Assembly (NCBI RefSeq): GCF_004208525.1 | Contig: NZ_SGIT01000002.1 | Coordinates: 1,116,001-1,180,000 of the forward strand | Origin: Sphingobacterium corticibacterium | GTDB taxonomy: Bacteria; Bacteroidota; Bacteroidia; Sphingobacteriales; Sphingobacteriaceae | Direction: 5' to 3' | DNA length: 64,000 nt | Translations under genes and position numbers: made by a program | The notes under the pieces: generated by a model | What the model was told of the DNA's origin: nothing | The model's input: only the letters and a program-made list of their open reading frames with translations | Database searches by the model: none | In this document: positions 1-8,529 of the stretch, piece after piece | Numbering within the stretch: position 1 is the first letter of the stretch | How the letters are laid out: the number at the start of each line of letters is the position of its first letter

Positions 1-622
1 AAGGATATTTTAACGTAGATTCGGCATTTAGCCAAACGACGGTCCCATCAGAAAGGGTGACTTTATACATTCCGCCGCGCGGTGTACTGAGGGTCAACTG
101 TTGAGGGGATGATGATTCCAATGCTAAAACCGTGGAGGCACCATCATTATAGGTGATTTGCTGCCCCTCAACGATAATGCCGTCGCGACTTTCGTCCAAG
201 GTTAATACCCGACCGTCGGCAAGGGTTATCGTTGCTTTATGGCCTACCGGTGTAATCGCTACTTCGGATGTCCTATGTTGATCAGGGGTTGCTTCTTGCG
301 TAGACATAAACCAAAAGAATCCCAACATACTTATCAGAAGAACAGCTGCGGCATAGGGTAACGAATGGTAACGAACCGGTTGCTTTCTCGATCTAATTTG
401 ATGGATTAAGTTAAATCTCACGTTATTGGTTAGCGCCTGTATATCTTCGGAAGGGGCGTTGTTCATGGTCTTCGAAAACTCCTGGCCTAACATCTGATCA
501 AACGCTTCCGGTATACCATGATCTTTAAAATAGTCTAGCATTTCCGCTAGTTCTTCTTCAGAAATAGCACGATCTAAATATTTTCTACATAATACTTCGA
601 TATCGTATTGGCTCTTACCCAT
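1..622 (-). CDS. FecR-type anti-sigma factor (3' part beyond window)
   Basis: Inner-membrane anti-sigma factor of the FecR family. It would hold the neighbouring ECF sigma factor until a TonB-dependent transporter signals through its periplasmic domain. The reading frame starts at an ATG at 622 (MGKSQYDIEVLCRKYLDRAI) and is open to the window edge, so the C-terminus is missing. What is visible: a cytoplasmic N-terminal segment of about 85 residues, one membrane helix at about residues 90-110 (LPYAAAVLLISMLGFFWFM), then the FecR domain with its diagnostic stretch TPRGGMYKVTLSDGTVVWLN. It lies about 100 bp downstream of the sigma gene on the same strand, the usual order. In Bacteroidota the next gene is normally a SusC-like transporter, which would lie to the left. 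Family assignment is firm; the partner transporter is inference. Confidence 0.93.
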   Translation of the reverse strand, partial: MGKSQYDIEVLCRKYLDRAISEEELAEMLDYFKDHGIPEAFDQMLGQEFSKTMNNAPSEDIQALTNNVRFNLIHQIRSRKQPVRYHSLPYAAAVLLISMLGFFWFMSTQEATPDQHRTSEVAITPVGHKATITLADGRVLTLDESRDGIIVEGQQITYNDGASTVLALESSSPQQLTLSTPRGGMYKVTLSDGTVVWLNAESTLKYP

Positions 623-725
623 TATAACATTTCGGTTAACTTTATACATTACACCTGAAACGCAAAAAGCAAGCAAGCGAAACAGTCTATTTTTTATAAA
701 ACACTGTAAATCAGATTAAAAAAAA

Positions 726-1328
726 TTAAAAAACAAGAAGAATAAGGATGATATATAAAAAGCCAGAAAGTTCCGATTGATTTTTAAGCTCCCCTTTTAA
801 GAAAATATTGGCATTTCTAATATGACTATTAACAGTCGCTATCGATATTTTTAACTTTTCACTCACCTCTTTATAGCTTAACCCATCAAGCTTGCAAAGC
901 ATATATACTTTCTTTTGTTGAGGTGGTAAGCGATCTAACAATGTTTGCAGTAATTGTTGAATTTCCTTATTTTCCATCCACTCCTCCACGATATTATTAT
1001 TCGCTGTTCTAAAGTAGGTCAGAAATTCTTCACGCAGACGATTGTCATTCGCTATTTTACGAAATATATTCTTGGATTTATTTATTGCGCTCCGATACAG
1101 GTATGCCGGAACGGACTTCGAAGCATCCATATCATGTCGCTTCTCCCATAGCATCATAAATATATCTTGCAACACCTCTTCGGCCAATTCGGAGGAATGT
1201 AGCAGCCGGACAAGATGAGTAGCCAGTTCATCTTTATACCGATCATAAATCTCCAAAAAAGCTCTTTCGTCGTCATTATTCAATAAGACAACCAATGCTT
1301 CATCCGTATGACTTTTTAGGTGTTTCAT
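726..1328 (-). CDS. ECF RNA polymerase sigma factor (FecI-like)
   Basis: Extracytoplasmic-function sigma factor of 200 residues. Region 2 lies at about residues 20-90 (FLEIYDRYKDELATHLVRLL, then AEEVLQDIFMMLWEKR). Region 4 lies at about 125-175 (LLDRLPPQQKKVYMLCKLDG, then LSYKEVSEKLKISIATVNSH) and carries the promoter-recognition helix-turn-helix. A short hydrophobic tail (FLYIILILLVF) closes the protein, as in many Bacteroidota FecI-like sigmas. It precedes the FecR gene on the same strand, so the two form a sigma/anti-sigma pair controlling an outer-membrane transporter probably left of the window. A 60-bp element just upstream (1351-1410) recurs upstream of the sulfatase gene, which suggests autoregulation or shared control. 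Confidence 0.93.
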   Translation of the reverse strand: MKHLKSHTDEALVVLLNNDDERAFLEIYDRYKDELATHLVRLLHSSELAEEVLQDIFMMLWEKRHDMDASKSVPAYLYRSAINKSKNIFRKIANDNRLREEFLTYFRTANNNIVEEWMENKEIQQLLQTLLDRLPPQQKKVYMLCKLDGLSYKEVSEKLKISIATVNSHIRNANIFLKGELKNQSELSGFLYIILILLVF

Positions 1329-1350
1329 AGCCCATCTCTACGATAGCAAG

Positions 1351-1410
1351 ATGTTATTTACGACTTTTGATTTATAATATAGCGATTTCTATTTATGCGC
1401 CATGAAGATA
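1351..1410 (-). promoter_or_regulatory. Shared upstream element, copy 1 (before ECF sigma gene)
   Basis: A 60-bp stretch ending 23 bp before the sigma start codon aligns without gaps to 2998-3057 upstream of the sulfatase gene. By eye 45 of 60 bases match. Matching is concentrated in two outer blocks of 30 and 20 bp (42 of 50) around a divergent 10-bp middle. On the + strand the conserved pieces are ATGTTATTTA, GACT, TTGA, ATAATAT, then ATTTATG and ATGAAGA. A two-block element with a variable spacer upstream of two genes on the same strand looks like a promoter or operator rather than chance. The recognised factor is unknown; the adjacent ECF sigma is the obvious candidate. Confidence 0.55.
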
Positions 1411-1448
1411 CGAAAATTATGATATCTTTTTAGCAGCAGATATAATTT

Positions 1449-2933
1449 TCACCGCAGATCCTGTATCCTCAGAGGCCCCTTCAACTTGACTTTTTCAGCC
1501 TGTTTACTTGCCCCAGCCTTTTCACCCTTTTTCCATACGCCCGGTAAACGCTTTCCGTTCACGTCATCCCTATCCGGCGTTGGGTGTTGTGGAACAGAGT
1601 CACCTGTTTCCGCGATCCACTGCTCCATTACCTTTCGCAAAGAATCGAGTGATTCCTGGTGTTTTTTATCGGAAGCCAGATTTTTAAACTGGTAAGGATC
1701 GGTACCCAGATTGTACAATTCTTCGCGCTCACGCGGAACCAGAAAAACATCCTCTTGCTCTGGTGAAGTCAACTTCTTCTCATGAGCGTCCCATAATTCC
1801 AGTCCTGCAGGAAACTGACGTGTGGATTCACCCAGCAAATTTTGACGTTCAGGAAAAGCATTTCGGATATATACCCAATCTTTATATCGTACCATACGTT
1901 CATGTGCTTGAAAAACATGCCAGTTATGTTCCGCAAAAACAAAATCACGGTGGCCAGACCATTCCTTGTCTTGTAAAATGGAATGAAAACTTGCTCCTTG
2001 CATGTGATCATCGATCTCATTACCCGTCAAATGCAAAATGGTCGGTGCAATATCCACCGAGCTTATTAAAGCAGTTGTACTACCCTTATCCACATCGGGG
2101 CCATAGACAATAAAAGGCGTCTTGATTCCGCTGTCATACAGCCTTCCTTTGTTTCTCGGAAAAGGACTGCCATTGTCACTCATAAAAATGATATAGGTAT
2201 TCTCCAAGATACCCTGCTTCTTCAGTTCCTTAACAATCTCCCCCATATAATAATCAGCACGCGACACTTCATGATAATACGCTGCTAGGTCTTTGCGCGT
2301 CTGCGGACCATTGTATAACATCGGCGGTACAATGATATCATCGGGGTTATACATAACCCCTTTATCATTCGTCTGCCAGTCGCGATGTGCATCATGTGAA
2401 GCAAACCAAAAGAAAAACGGTTTGTCTTTAGGTCTATTTTCTATAATCTCGTTCCAATCCTCTTCTCCTCCTGGTCCCTTTCCTGGCGAAATCATATCGA
2501 AGGCGTGCTTCGTTTGCGGCCCCATATGGTTCTTACCGGACAACACCGTATAATATCCTGCTTCTTTCAATAGCTGTGGAAACATGACTTGCCCCTTAGG
2601 AAGCGGATCATGTAGCTCCGGAGCTCCCGTATTGTGTGGATAACGCCCCGTAATAATACTCGAACGACTTGGACTACAGCTACTAGTTGTCAGATATGCG
2701 TTTTCGAACTTAAGTCCTTTCGCCGCCAAACGATCAATATTTGGTGTTTTTACATTTGGACTCCCGTAACAACCTAAATCCTCCCATCCGATATCATCGG
2801 TAATAAAAAAAATAAAATTGGGCTTGGTTGTGGTATCTCGGTTACTAACCAAATTCGTCTGATGGTCATTTGCATATAATTTGTTAAAACAGATGATGCC
2901 CATCACAACAAATAATAAAAATATTCTTTTCAT
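1449..2933 (-). CDS. Family S1 sulfatase (secreted)
   Basis: Formylglycine-dependent type I sulfatase, expected to remove sulfate esters from a polysaccharide in the periplasm. I use the ATG at 2933, which gives 495 residues and a clean signal peptide (MKRIFLLFVVMGIICFNKLYA). The frame can be extended to a TTG at 2996, but that buries the signal peptide. Metal-binding Asp pair in NFIFFITDDIGWEDLG (about residues 39-54). The sulfatase signature CSPSR at residues 86-90 makes Cys86 the residue converted to formylglycine; with a Cys-type site the maturase is expected elsewhere in the genome. C-terminal part: SDNGSPFPRNKGRLYDSG and a D-x-Y-Q-x-x-N-L motif (DPYQFKNL). It is separated from the oxidoreductase operon by a hairpin terminator and has its own upstream element, so it is probably transcribed separately. 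Substrate unknown. Confidence 0.93.
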   Translation of the reverse strand: MKRIFLLFVVMGIICFNKLYANDHQTNLVSNRDTTTKPNFIFFITDDIGWEDLGCYGSPNVKTPNIDRLAAKGLKFENAYLTTSSCSPSRSSIITGRYPHNTGAPELHDPLPKGQVMFPQLLKEAGYYTVLSGKNHMGPQTKHAFDMISPGKGPGGEEDWNEIIENRPKDKPFFFWFASHDAHRDWQTNDKGVMYNPDDIIVPPMLYNGPQTRKDLAAYYHEVSRADYYMGEIVKELKKQGILENTYIIFMSDNGSPFPRNKGRLYDSGIKTPFIVYGPDVDKGSTTALISSVDIAPTILHLTGNEIDDHMQGASFHSILQDKEWSGHRDFVFAEHNWHVFQAHERMVRYKDWVYIRNAFPERQNLLGESTRQFPAGLELWDAHEKKLTSPEQEDVFLVPREREELYNLGTDPYQFKNLASDKKHQESLDSLRKVMEQWIAETGDSVPQHPTPDRDDVNGKRLPGVWKKGEKAGASKQAEKVKLKGPLRIQDLR

Positions 2934-2997
2934 TTTCGACAATAGATCATGATAATCGTGATCAGTAATATTACAGAAAGATAGTGGAGTTAACAAT

Positions 2998-3057
2998 ATG
3001 TTATTTATGACTATTGATTAATAATATGGTAAGCTTCATTTATGGGTTATGAAGAGG
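2998..3057 (-). promoter_or_regulatory. Shared upstream element, copy 2 (before sulfatase gene)
   Basis: Second copy of the 60-bp two-block element described at 1351-1410. It ends 64 bp before the chosen sulfatase start and lies just downstream of the terminator of the preceding operon, where a new promoter would be expected. The divergent middle is GGTAAGCTTC here and AGCGATTTCT in copy 1. Confidence 0.55.
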
Positions 3058-3058
3058 C

Positions 3059-3109
3059 AAAAAAATAACGTACAAAAATCTGTATCCATTAATCCAGATT
3101 CTTTGTACG
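3059..3109 (-). terminator. Rho-independent terminator of oxidoreductase/DUF1080 operon
   Basis: Read on the minus strand just after the stop codon at 3119: a stem of CGTACAAAGAATCTG against CAGATTTTTGTACG (14 pairs with one bulged base; arms 3095-3109 and 3069-3082, loop of 12) followed by TTATTTTTTT. This separates the sulfatase gene from the upstream operon. Confidence 0.75.
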
Positions 3110-3118
3110 CTATATGCT

Positions 3119-4534
3119 TTAAACTTTATAATATTGCTCCCAACCTTTTGCTGGTGGTGGCCCTACCAATAACGCATTCGCAAATTTGTCATTGGTAATT
3201 TCTTTTTTAACGGGGTCAAAGTCTACTTTGCCATTTAAGCGTTGTGTAATGACTCCTAGACAAAAGACCTGACTTAACGGTCCTGCTATCTCAAAAGGAG
3301 ACCTGGTTTTCTCTTCACCTTTACAAGCTTTTAAGAAATTCGCAAAATGGTTAGAAGGAGACTGCGGAACCTCCGGAAGCTTATTCGCTAAATCCTTAGC
3401 TTTCGACTCCGGAATAATTTGCAGGGTACTCCCGTGGGAAGCCCCCTTAAAAGTCAGGTCTTTTCCGTAGATAATCTTTCCAGGGTTAAGCTTTGCCGGC
3501 TCCATTTCACCTGTACTCGGTGGCGGAATATTAGGATCTAACCCCGAAACGCCATAGCCTTCTGGAATTTCAGGTAGGTTGTCCAATCCATCATACCAGG
3601 TGATGTCTACAGCCGGCATTTTTTTCCGTTTCGGAAAATGGAATTTAATGGTGGACGACATCGGGAAAAAGAAAGCGTTATGTCCTTCCAAATACGTAGC
3701 CTCCACCTGTGTTGGCAGACCTAGTTCCAGAAACTCGTGTGCGGTATCCAAGATATGTGCACCCCAGTCGCCCAATGCCCCCATACCGAAATCATACCAA
3801 CAGCGCCATTGACCGTTGACAAAATCTTTGTTGTAGTCATGTCCCAACGTTTGCATTTGCCATAATTCCCAATCTAAGGTAGATGGGATTTTTTCTGCCG
3901 GCGGGAAATTTTTCATATTCGGATCCCAACCGTGCCAACGGCGTGCATTATTCATATGTGCATCAATCCGGGTGACATCCTTGATGATTCCAGCATCTTT
4001 CCACGCTTTGAACTGGAAGTAGTTTGCTTCGGAATGCCCTTGGTTACCCATTTGGGTGACCACCTTACTATGCTTCCGTGCTTTTTGCATCATCAGTTCT
4101 ACTTCCCAGAATGTCTGCGCCATCGGCTTTTCGACATAGACGTGCTTGCCCAGCTCCAAAGCCGTCATCGTAATCGCGAAATGGGCAAAATCTGGCGTAC
4201 CTATAGAAACCGCGTCAATTTGATTTCCCATTTTATCAAACATCTCCCTAAAATCCTGAAATCGAGGAACGTTTGGAAACATTTTTAAGATAGCCTGTGT
4301 ATGCTTAGCGTCCATGTCCACATCACATAGCGCTACGATATTACAAAGACCCGTTTTGTACAGATCACGAATGATTTCACCAGCCCGGTTTCCTATGCCA
4401 ACGCAAGCTAGGTTCACCCGCTCGTTGGCAGAAGCAAAAGGTATTTTCCCTAACACGCTATTCGCCAATAGCACACCGCCCCCCGCCATAACAGCTCGGC
4501 CGATAAAACTACGACGTGATAAATAATGGTTCAT
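3119..4534 (-). CDS. Gfo/Idh/MocA family oxidoreductase, Tat-exported
   Basis: NAD(P)-dependent sugar oxidoreductase of the glucose-fructose oxidoreductase/inositol dehydrogenase family, 471 residues. The N-terminus MNHYLSRRSFIGRAVMAGGG is a twin-arginine signal, so it should be exported folded with its cofactor. The Rossmann fold follows (VNLACVGIGNRAGEIIRDL, CDVDMDAKH), with the EKP motif (ELGKHVYVEKPMAQ, about residues 128-141) that holds the catalytic-site Lys. The GDWGAHILDTAHEF segment carries the conserved His/Asp region. It lies 20 bp downstream of a DUF1080 gene, with a second Gfo/Idh/MocA gene beyond. The combination of Gfo/Idh/MocA and DUF1080 is typical of pathways that oxidise a sugar at C3 before cleaving its glycosidic bond. 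The exact substrate is not visible. Confidence 0.9.
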   Translation of the reverse strand: MNHYLSRRSFIGRAVMAGGGVLLANSVLGKIPFASANERVNLACVGIGNRAGEIIRDLYKTGLCNIVALCDVDMDAKHTQAILKMFPNVPRFQDFREMFDKMGNQIDAVSIGTPDFAHFAITMTALELGKHVYVEKPMAQTFWEVELMMQKARKHSKVVTQMGNQGHSEANYFQFKAWKDAGIIKDVTRIDAHMNNARRWHGWDPNMKNFPPAEKIPSTLDWELWQMQTLGHDYNKDFVNGQWRCWYDFGMGALGDWGAHILDTAHEFLELGLPTQVEATYLEGHNAFFFPMSSTIKFHFPKRKKMPAVDITWYDGLDNLPEIPEGYGVSGLDPNIPPPSTGEMEPAKLNPGKIIYGKDLTFKGASHGSTLQIIPESKAKDLANKLPEVPQSPSNHFANFLKACKGEEKTRSPFEIAGPLSQVFCLGVITQRLNGKVDFDPVKKEITNDKFANALLVGPPPAKGWEQYYKV

Positions 4535-4554
4535 ATTTCTTAGTTTAGTGGTAA

Positions 4555-5946
4555 TTACTTTATTTTCTTAATCTTGATATTCCGAAAAGACACGTTGTCT
4601 CCATGATCTTGCAATAAGATGTGCCCCTGTGGTGCTTGTCCAAAATTATCCCAGTCCTTATATTTACTTTTCGCGACGAGATCAAGATAATCTTGCGATC
4701 CACGCTTGTATTCAACCATCTTTACACCGTTCAAATAGTGTGTTACGGTATTGTCTTCCGAGACAACTACTCGACCACGGTTCCATTCGCCTATTGGCCG
4801 GCGCGCACGTGGGTCCTTATTTGATGTGATCAGATCATACAAGGAGGCTAACGTCCGGTTTCCATCACGACCCATTTTTGCATCTGGATGTTTTTCGTCA
4901 TCGAGCACCTGAAACTCAAGCCCGATCGCAGACCCTTTGGTTTTTTCCTTCAGTGTCACAAAATATTTTACCCCACTGTTTGCCCCCGGCGTCAGTTTGA
5001 ACTCAAAAGATAAGTCAAAAATAGCATATTGATCTTTGGTAATAATATCGCCACCATTGGTAGATTCACCTCCATCAGATTTCAACACGGTAATCTCTCC
5101 ATTGCCTACTTTCCATCCTTTTGCTGGAAATTCATCGCCACGTACACTACGCCACTGATCCGCTTTATTACCATCAAACAACAGCTTAATGCCTGATTTC
5201 TTTTCTGCGCTGCTTAGGTCATTAGGTTTCAGGTTCACAACAAATACATCTTTTGAAAAGGGTTTTGGTTTCAGTTTCTTTGTTTGGATGCGGATATTTT
5301 TAAAATATACTTTCTTACCGTCCAGATCAGCGGGAATACTGTGCACCTGCAGACCTATAAAACCCGTTCTGTCTATCGTATCAATAACATGGGATACGGG
5401 AATATCGTTCACCCATGTGCGTGTTTCATCACCAATAGCCTCGATGCGTATACGGTTAAACTCATTCGCTTTGTAAGCCGATTTTGCCGCCTCATTAAGA
5501 TCCAAGGGATAGAGCCATCCACGACGCGCTTCGTCGTAAATACCGCCAGTCCATGCACGTTCGGAGGGATCAATCTCTACCTGTCTGCCATATACCCTAC
5601 CTTTACCATTATTTGCATTTGCATCGTAATGGCTACGTGTCTGGATACCGGAATTCGTTCTATCTCCCTCCAGTTTTACATCAACTTCCAAGATAAAATC
5701 ACCGTATTCTTTCTCTGTAATCAAAAAAGAATTCGGCGTGCCTTTCGTCATCGTCCCTACTATCGCACCGTCTTCCACGGTATACGGAGCTTTTCCGCCC
5801 ACAGGCTTCCACCCTTGTAGTGTTTTGCCATCAAACAGTTCTTTCCATTTTCCTTTACTCTGTTGTGCTTCCACCTGTATAGGCTGATAAGCTATCATTC
5901 CTGCAACCGCAGCAATTAAAAATTTTGATATTGTGTTCATCTTCAT
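4555..5946 (-). CDS. Tandem DUF1080 (3-keto-disaccharide hydrolase-type) protein
   Basis: Secreted protein of 463 residues with a signal peptide (cleavage near VEAQQ) and two DUF1080/concanavalin-like modules, about residues 30-220 and 245-463. Visible landmarks are WKELFDGKTLQGWKPVGG and IKLLFDGNKADQWRSVRGDE, the repeated opening of this fold, and FRNIKIKKIK at the end. DUF1080 proteins include enzymes that cleave 3-keto-glycosides and inactive glucanase-like binding domains; two modules in one chain could mean one of each. It sits between two Gfo/Idh/MocA oxidoreductase genes with 15 and 20 bp gaps, clearly one operon, so a role in processing C3-oxidised sugar is a reasonable inference. Confidence 0.87.
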   Translation of the reverse strand: MKMNTISKFLIAAVAGMIAYQPIQVEAQQSKGKWKELFDGKTLQGWKPVGGKAPYTVEDGAIVGTMTKGTPNSFLITEKEYGDFILEVDVKLEGDRTNSGIQTRSHYDANANNGKGRVYGRQVEIDPSERAWTGGIYDEARRGWLYPLDLNEAAKSAYKANEFNRIRIEAIGDETRTWVNDIPVSHVIDTIDRTGFIGLQVHSIPADLDGKKVYFKNIRIQTKKLKPKPFSKDVFVVNLKPNDLSSAEKKSGIKLLFDGNKADQWRSVRGDEFPAKGWKVGNGEITVLKSDGGESTNGGDIITKDQYAIFDLSFEFKLTPGANSGVKYFVTLKEKTKGSAIGLEFQVLDDEKHPDAKMGRDGNRTLASLYDLITSNKDPRARRPIGEWNRGRVVVSEDNTVTHYLNGVKMVEYKRGSQDYLDLVAKSKYKDWDNFGQAPQGHILLQDHGDNVSFRNIKIKKIK

Positions 5947-5961
5947 ACTATTTTAAACGCC

Positions 5962-7242
5962 CTAAATTTTCGGCAATCTATATCCGTTTTCGTATTTAGC
6001 CAACAAATAATTATTAGCCTTTCTATCTGTAAATTTACGTTTTGTACGATCCCAATATAATTTTTCACCTGTCCGATAAGCGATATTGCCCATCTGCGAA
6101 AAAGCAGCAATATGTGCTCCAACCTGAATAGGTGCATTAAGAAGATTGTGATCTTTTTTTGTTATGGCCTGCACAAAATTCTTCATGTGTGCATCCAGAC
6201 CATGGTCTTTCGGCTTTTGCAGTGCAACAGACTCCATTTTTTCTTTTTCGGGGATGACTTCCCATCCATCTCTGTTCAATATCAACGTACCATTATCCCC
6301 GATAAATGCGACACCATGATTTCTACCATATGGACCGAGGCCAATCCCTATGGCATGTTCCCATTGTATACTAAAATCATCAAATGCATAAACCACATTC
6401 ATAGTGTCCGGGGTTTCCGAAGCACCATTTGGGTCTGCATATTTACCACCCGACGCTATCACCGATACGGGATCGGATACCTTCATACCTAGCAACGCAT
6501 AATCCAGCATGTGTACTCCCCAATCTGTCATAAGCCCACCAGCATAATCCCAAAACCAACGGAATTCGAAGTGAAATCTATTTGGATTGAAAGGTCTCCG
6601 AGGTGCCGGTCCTAACCATAAATCATAATGTACGCCTGCAGGAACCGGCGCATCCGGCTTTTTGTCAATAGTTTTTTTCCAATCCACATACGACCAAGCT
6701 TTCACAGTCCTAATCTTCCCTAATCGTCCGGAATGGACAAAATCGATAGCATCTCGAAAATGTTGCTGGCTACGCTGCCACTGACCGACCTGCACTATAC
6801 TGGAGCCATTCTCCACAGCCTTCACCATCAAATCACATTCCTGTACAGAGTTACCGATTGGCTTTTCCAGGTAAACATGCTTTCCCGATTTGACGGCGTC
6901 TATGAGCTGTAGACAATGCCAGTGATCCGGCGTGGCGATAATGACCACATCGACTATATCTTCCGCCAACATATCTTGGTGGGAAACAAATGTTTTGACT
7001 TTTATACCTCGCTCAGCTAGTTCAGCGGAACGTTTTTCTAACACATTCTCATCTACATCACACAGCGCAGTACATCGCACATTCGCATTCTTCAATATCG
7101 CATTTAAATTTGCCCATCCCATTCCATGCGCTCCAATCAAACCTACTCTAAGGGATGCTTGGCTCGCAAGAGCCTCAGAAAATGGCATAAAAGCAGATGC
7201 AGCAAAAATTGATGAAATCTTTATAAAATCTTTTCTGTTCAT
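5962..7242 (-). CDS. Gfo/Idh/MocA family oxidoreductase, exported
   Basis: Second sugar oxidoreductase of this operon, 426 residues. The N-terminus MNRKDFIKISSIFAASAFMP resembles a weak Tat signal (RKDF), with probable cleavage after about residue 27. Then comes the Rossmann motif (LRVGLIGAHGMGWANL), CDVDENVLEKR, the EKP motif (SGKHVYLEKPIGNSVQ) and DWGVHMLDYALLGM. It is clearly divergent in sequence from the enzyme at 3119, so the two probably act on different positions or substrates, for example oxidation before and reduction after bond cleavage. It is the first gene after a 142-bp gap that contains a -7-like box (7308-7315). Confidence 0.9.
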   Translation of the reverse strand: MNRKDFIKISSIFAASAFMPFSEALASQASLRVGLIGAHGMGWANLNAILKNANVRCTALCDVDENVLEKRSAELAERGIKVKTFVSHQDMLAEDIVDVVIIATPDHWHCLQLIDAVKSGKHVYLEKPIGNSVQECDLMVKAVENGSSIVQVGQWQRSQQHFRDAIDFVHSGRLGKIRTVKAWSYVDWKKTIDKKPDAPVPAGVHYDLWLGPAPRRPFNPNRFHFEFRWFWDYAGGLMTDWGVHMLDYALLGMKVSDPVSVIASGGKYADPNGASETPDTMNVVYAFDDFSIQWEHAIGIGLGPYGRNHGVAFIGDNGTLILNRDGWEVIPEKEKMESVALQKPKDHGLDAHMKNFVQAITKKDHNLLNAPIQVGAHIAAFSQMGNIAYRTGEKLYWDRTKRKFTDRKANNYLLAKYENGYRLPKI

Positions 7243-7307
7243 TGCGTACTTTATTTTTTTCCGATTTCAAGAAATTCAATCTTATTCTTTCGGGCTTACA
7301 ATTAAGT

Positions 7308-7315
7308 CAAATGTA
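7308..7315 (-). promoter_or_regulatory. Bacteroidota -7 promoter box (candidate)
   Basis: On the minus strand TACATTTG matches the Bacteroidota -7 consensus TAnnTTTG exactly, 66 bp before the start codon of the oxidoreductase at 7242, in the only sizeable gap of this arm. No convincing -33 TTG is seen at the usual spacing, so the call is tentative. Confidence 0.4.
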
Positions 7316-7384
7316 AAGAATATCGGACGTAGTTTCTGCACGCGTAATAGTTAATTTACGAAAACGTTGTAATTTTAAAGGGGT

Positions 7385-8515
7385 TTAGTCTGCTTTAACC
7401 GTGGGTCCGTTAACCTTTAATTCTCCATTTTCTGTTAGCTGCAACTCATCTAGAAATACCAACCGATCATTACCTGTTTTATTAGTTCTGCCATGATATA
7501 CACACCACATTTTTCCGTCCCGGTCTTCCAATACACTGTTGTGCCCTGTACCCGACACAATCCCTCCATTTTCCGTATTCTTTTGCAAGATGGGGTTAGC
7601 CGCTGATTTTTGAAATGGCCCCAATGGGTTTGACGCCGTAGCATAACCCACCGCATAGTGTTGCCCGCCGAAGAAATTAGCGGAATACATCATATAATAG
7701 GTATCGTTATGCTTCATCAGATAGGATCCTTCGGTCCATCTACGGTTTACTTCACCAGAAGTTACCGATCGGCTTTCCCATTCGGCTTGCTGATCATCCA
7801 TCGAAACAGGTGGTCTCAGTAACAAGACCGGTTCCCCTATAACCGAAGCGAAATCTGCCGATAATTCTACACCATAAATCCAGCTCTCTTCAATTTCGTC
7901 AAACATTTTTTTCTCACGAGCCCAGTCCGCAATTTCAGATTCCACAGCATGCTTGTAACAACATCTGGAGTAATAGAGGTATAACTTACCGTCATCAGCG
8001 AAGTAAACATTAGCATCGATAATCGGATAACCGGGATCAAATAAAGGCTCTCCCGTCATATCTTCAAATGGTCCGGTCGGGCTGTCCGAAACCGCCACGC
8101 CAATTTTATAATTCTCTAATTCGTTGTTCGGGTTATTCTTCCAATGCGCGCTATAGAACATGTAGTATTTTCCGTTGCGTTTATACACCTCCGGCGCCCA
8201 AAAATCTTTTGTTCCCCATGCTTTCTCTTGATCCGACGAATAGACCTGACCGCGTTTCTCCCAAGTCTTTAAATCTTTAGAAGAATAGGCCATGAAACCG
8301 TTTTTCACACCACCGGTTCCATACATGTAATACATATCCGATTCATTATCATAGACAATAAATGGATCGCCAAATGCGACATCCAATGGGTTATTAGATT
8401 CATAAACCTCTGTTTTCCCCTCGGTTTCTTTCTTATCTTGATTTTGTGTGCTACCGCTATTGCACGATATCATGGTGAATAGCAACGCTACTCCGGTAAA
8501 AAAATATTTATTCAT
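7385..8515 (-). CDS. GH43 family glycoside hydrolase, lipoprotein
   Basis: Five-bladed beta-propeller glycosidase of family GH43, 376 residues; members are mostly beta-xylosidases, alpha-L-arabinofuranosidases, arabinanases or exo-galactanases. Lipoprotein signal MNKYFFTGVALLFTMISC (Cys18). The inverting GH43 triad can be placed: general base Asp in VAFGDPFIVYD, pKa-modulating Asp in YPIIDANVYFADDG, and general acid Glu in WTEGSYLMKHNDTYY. Propeller repeats include DFWAPEVYKRNGKYYMFYSA. The gene is 14 bp downstream of a second GH43, so the two are co-transcribed. The position beside GH105 and sulfatase genes suggests trimming of pentose or galactose side chains; the specificity cannot be read from the sequence. 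Confidence 0.9.
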   Translation of the reverse strand: MNKYFFTGVALLFTMISCNSGSTQNQDKKETEGKTEVYESNNPLDVAFGDPFIVYDNESDMYYMYGTGGVKNGFMAYSSKDLKTWEKRGQVYSSDQEKAWGTKDFWAPEVYKRNGKYYMFYSAHWKNNPNNELENYKIGVAVSDSPTGPFEDMTGEPLFDPGYPIIDANVYFADDGKLYLYYSRCCYKHAVESEIADWAREKKMFDEIEESWIYGVELSADFASVIGEPVLLLRPPVSMDDQQAEWESRSVTSGEVNRRWTEGSYLMKHNDTYYMMYSANFFGGQHYAVGYATASNPLGPFQKSAANPILQKNTENGGIVSGTGHNSVLEDRDGKMWCVYHGRTNKTGNDRLVFLDELQLTENGELKVNGPTVKAD

Positions 8516-8529
8516 GTTTTTGGATTTTT

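Noticed and set aside
2934..2996. TTG-initiated extension of the first sulfatase
   Set aside because: It hides a good signal peptide that begins at the ATG at 2933.
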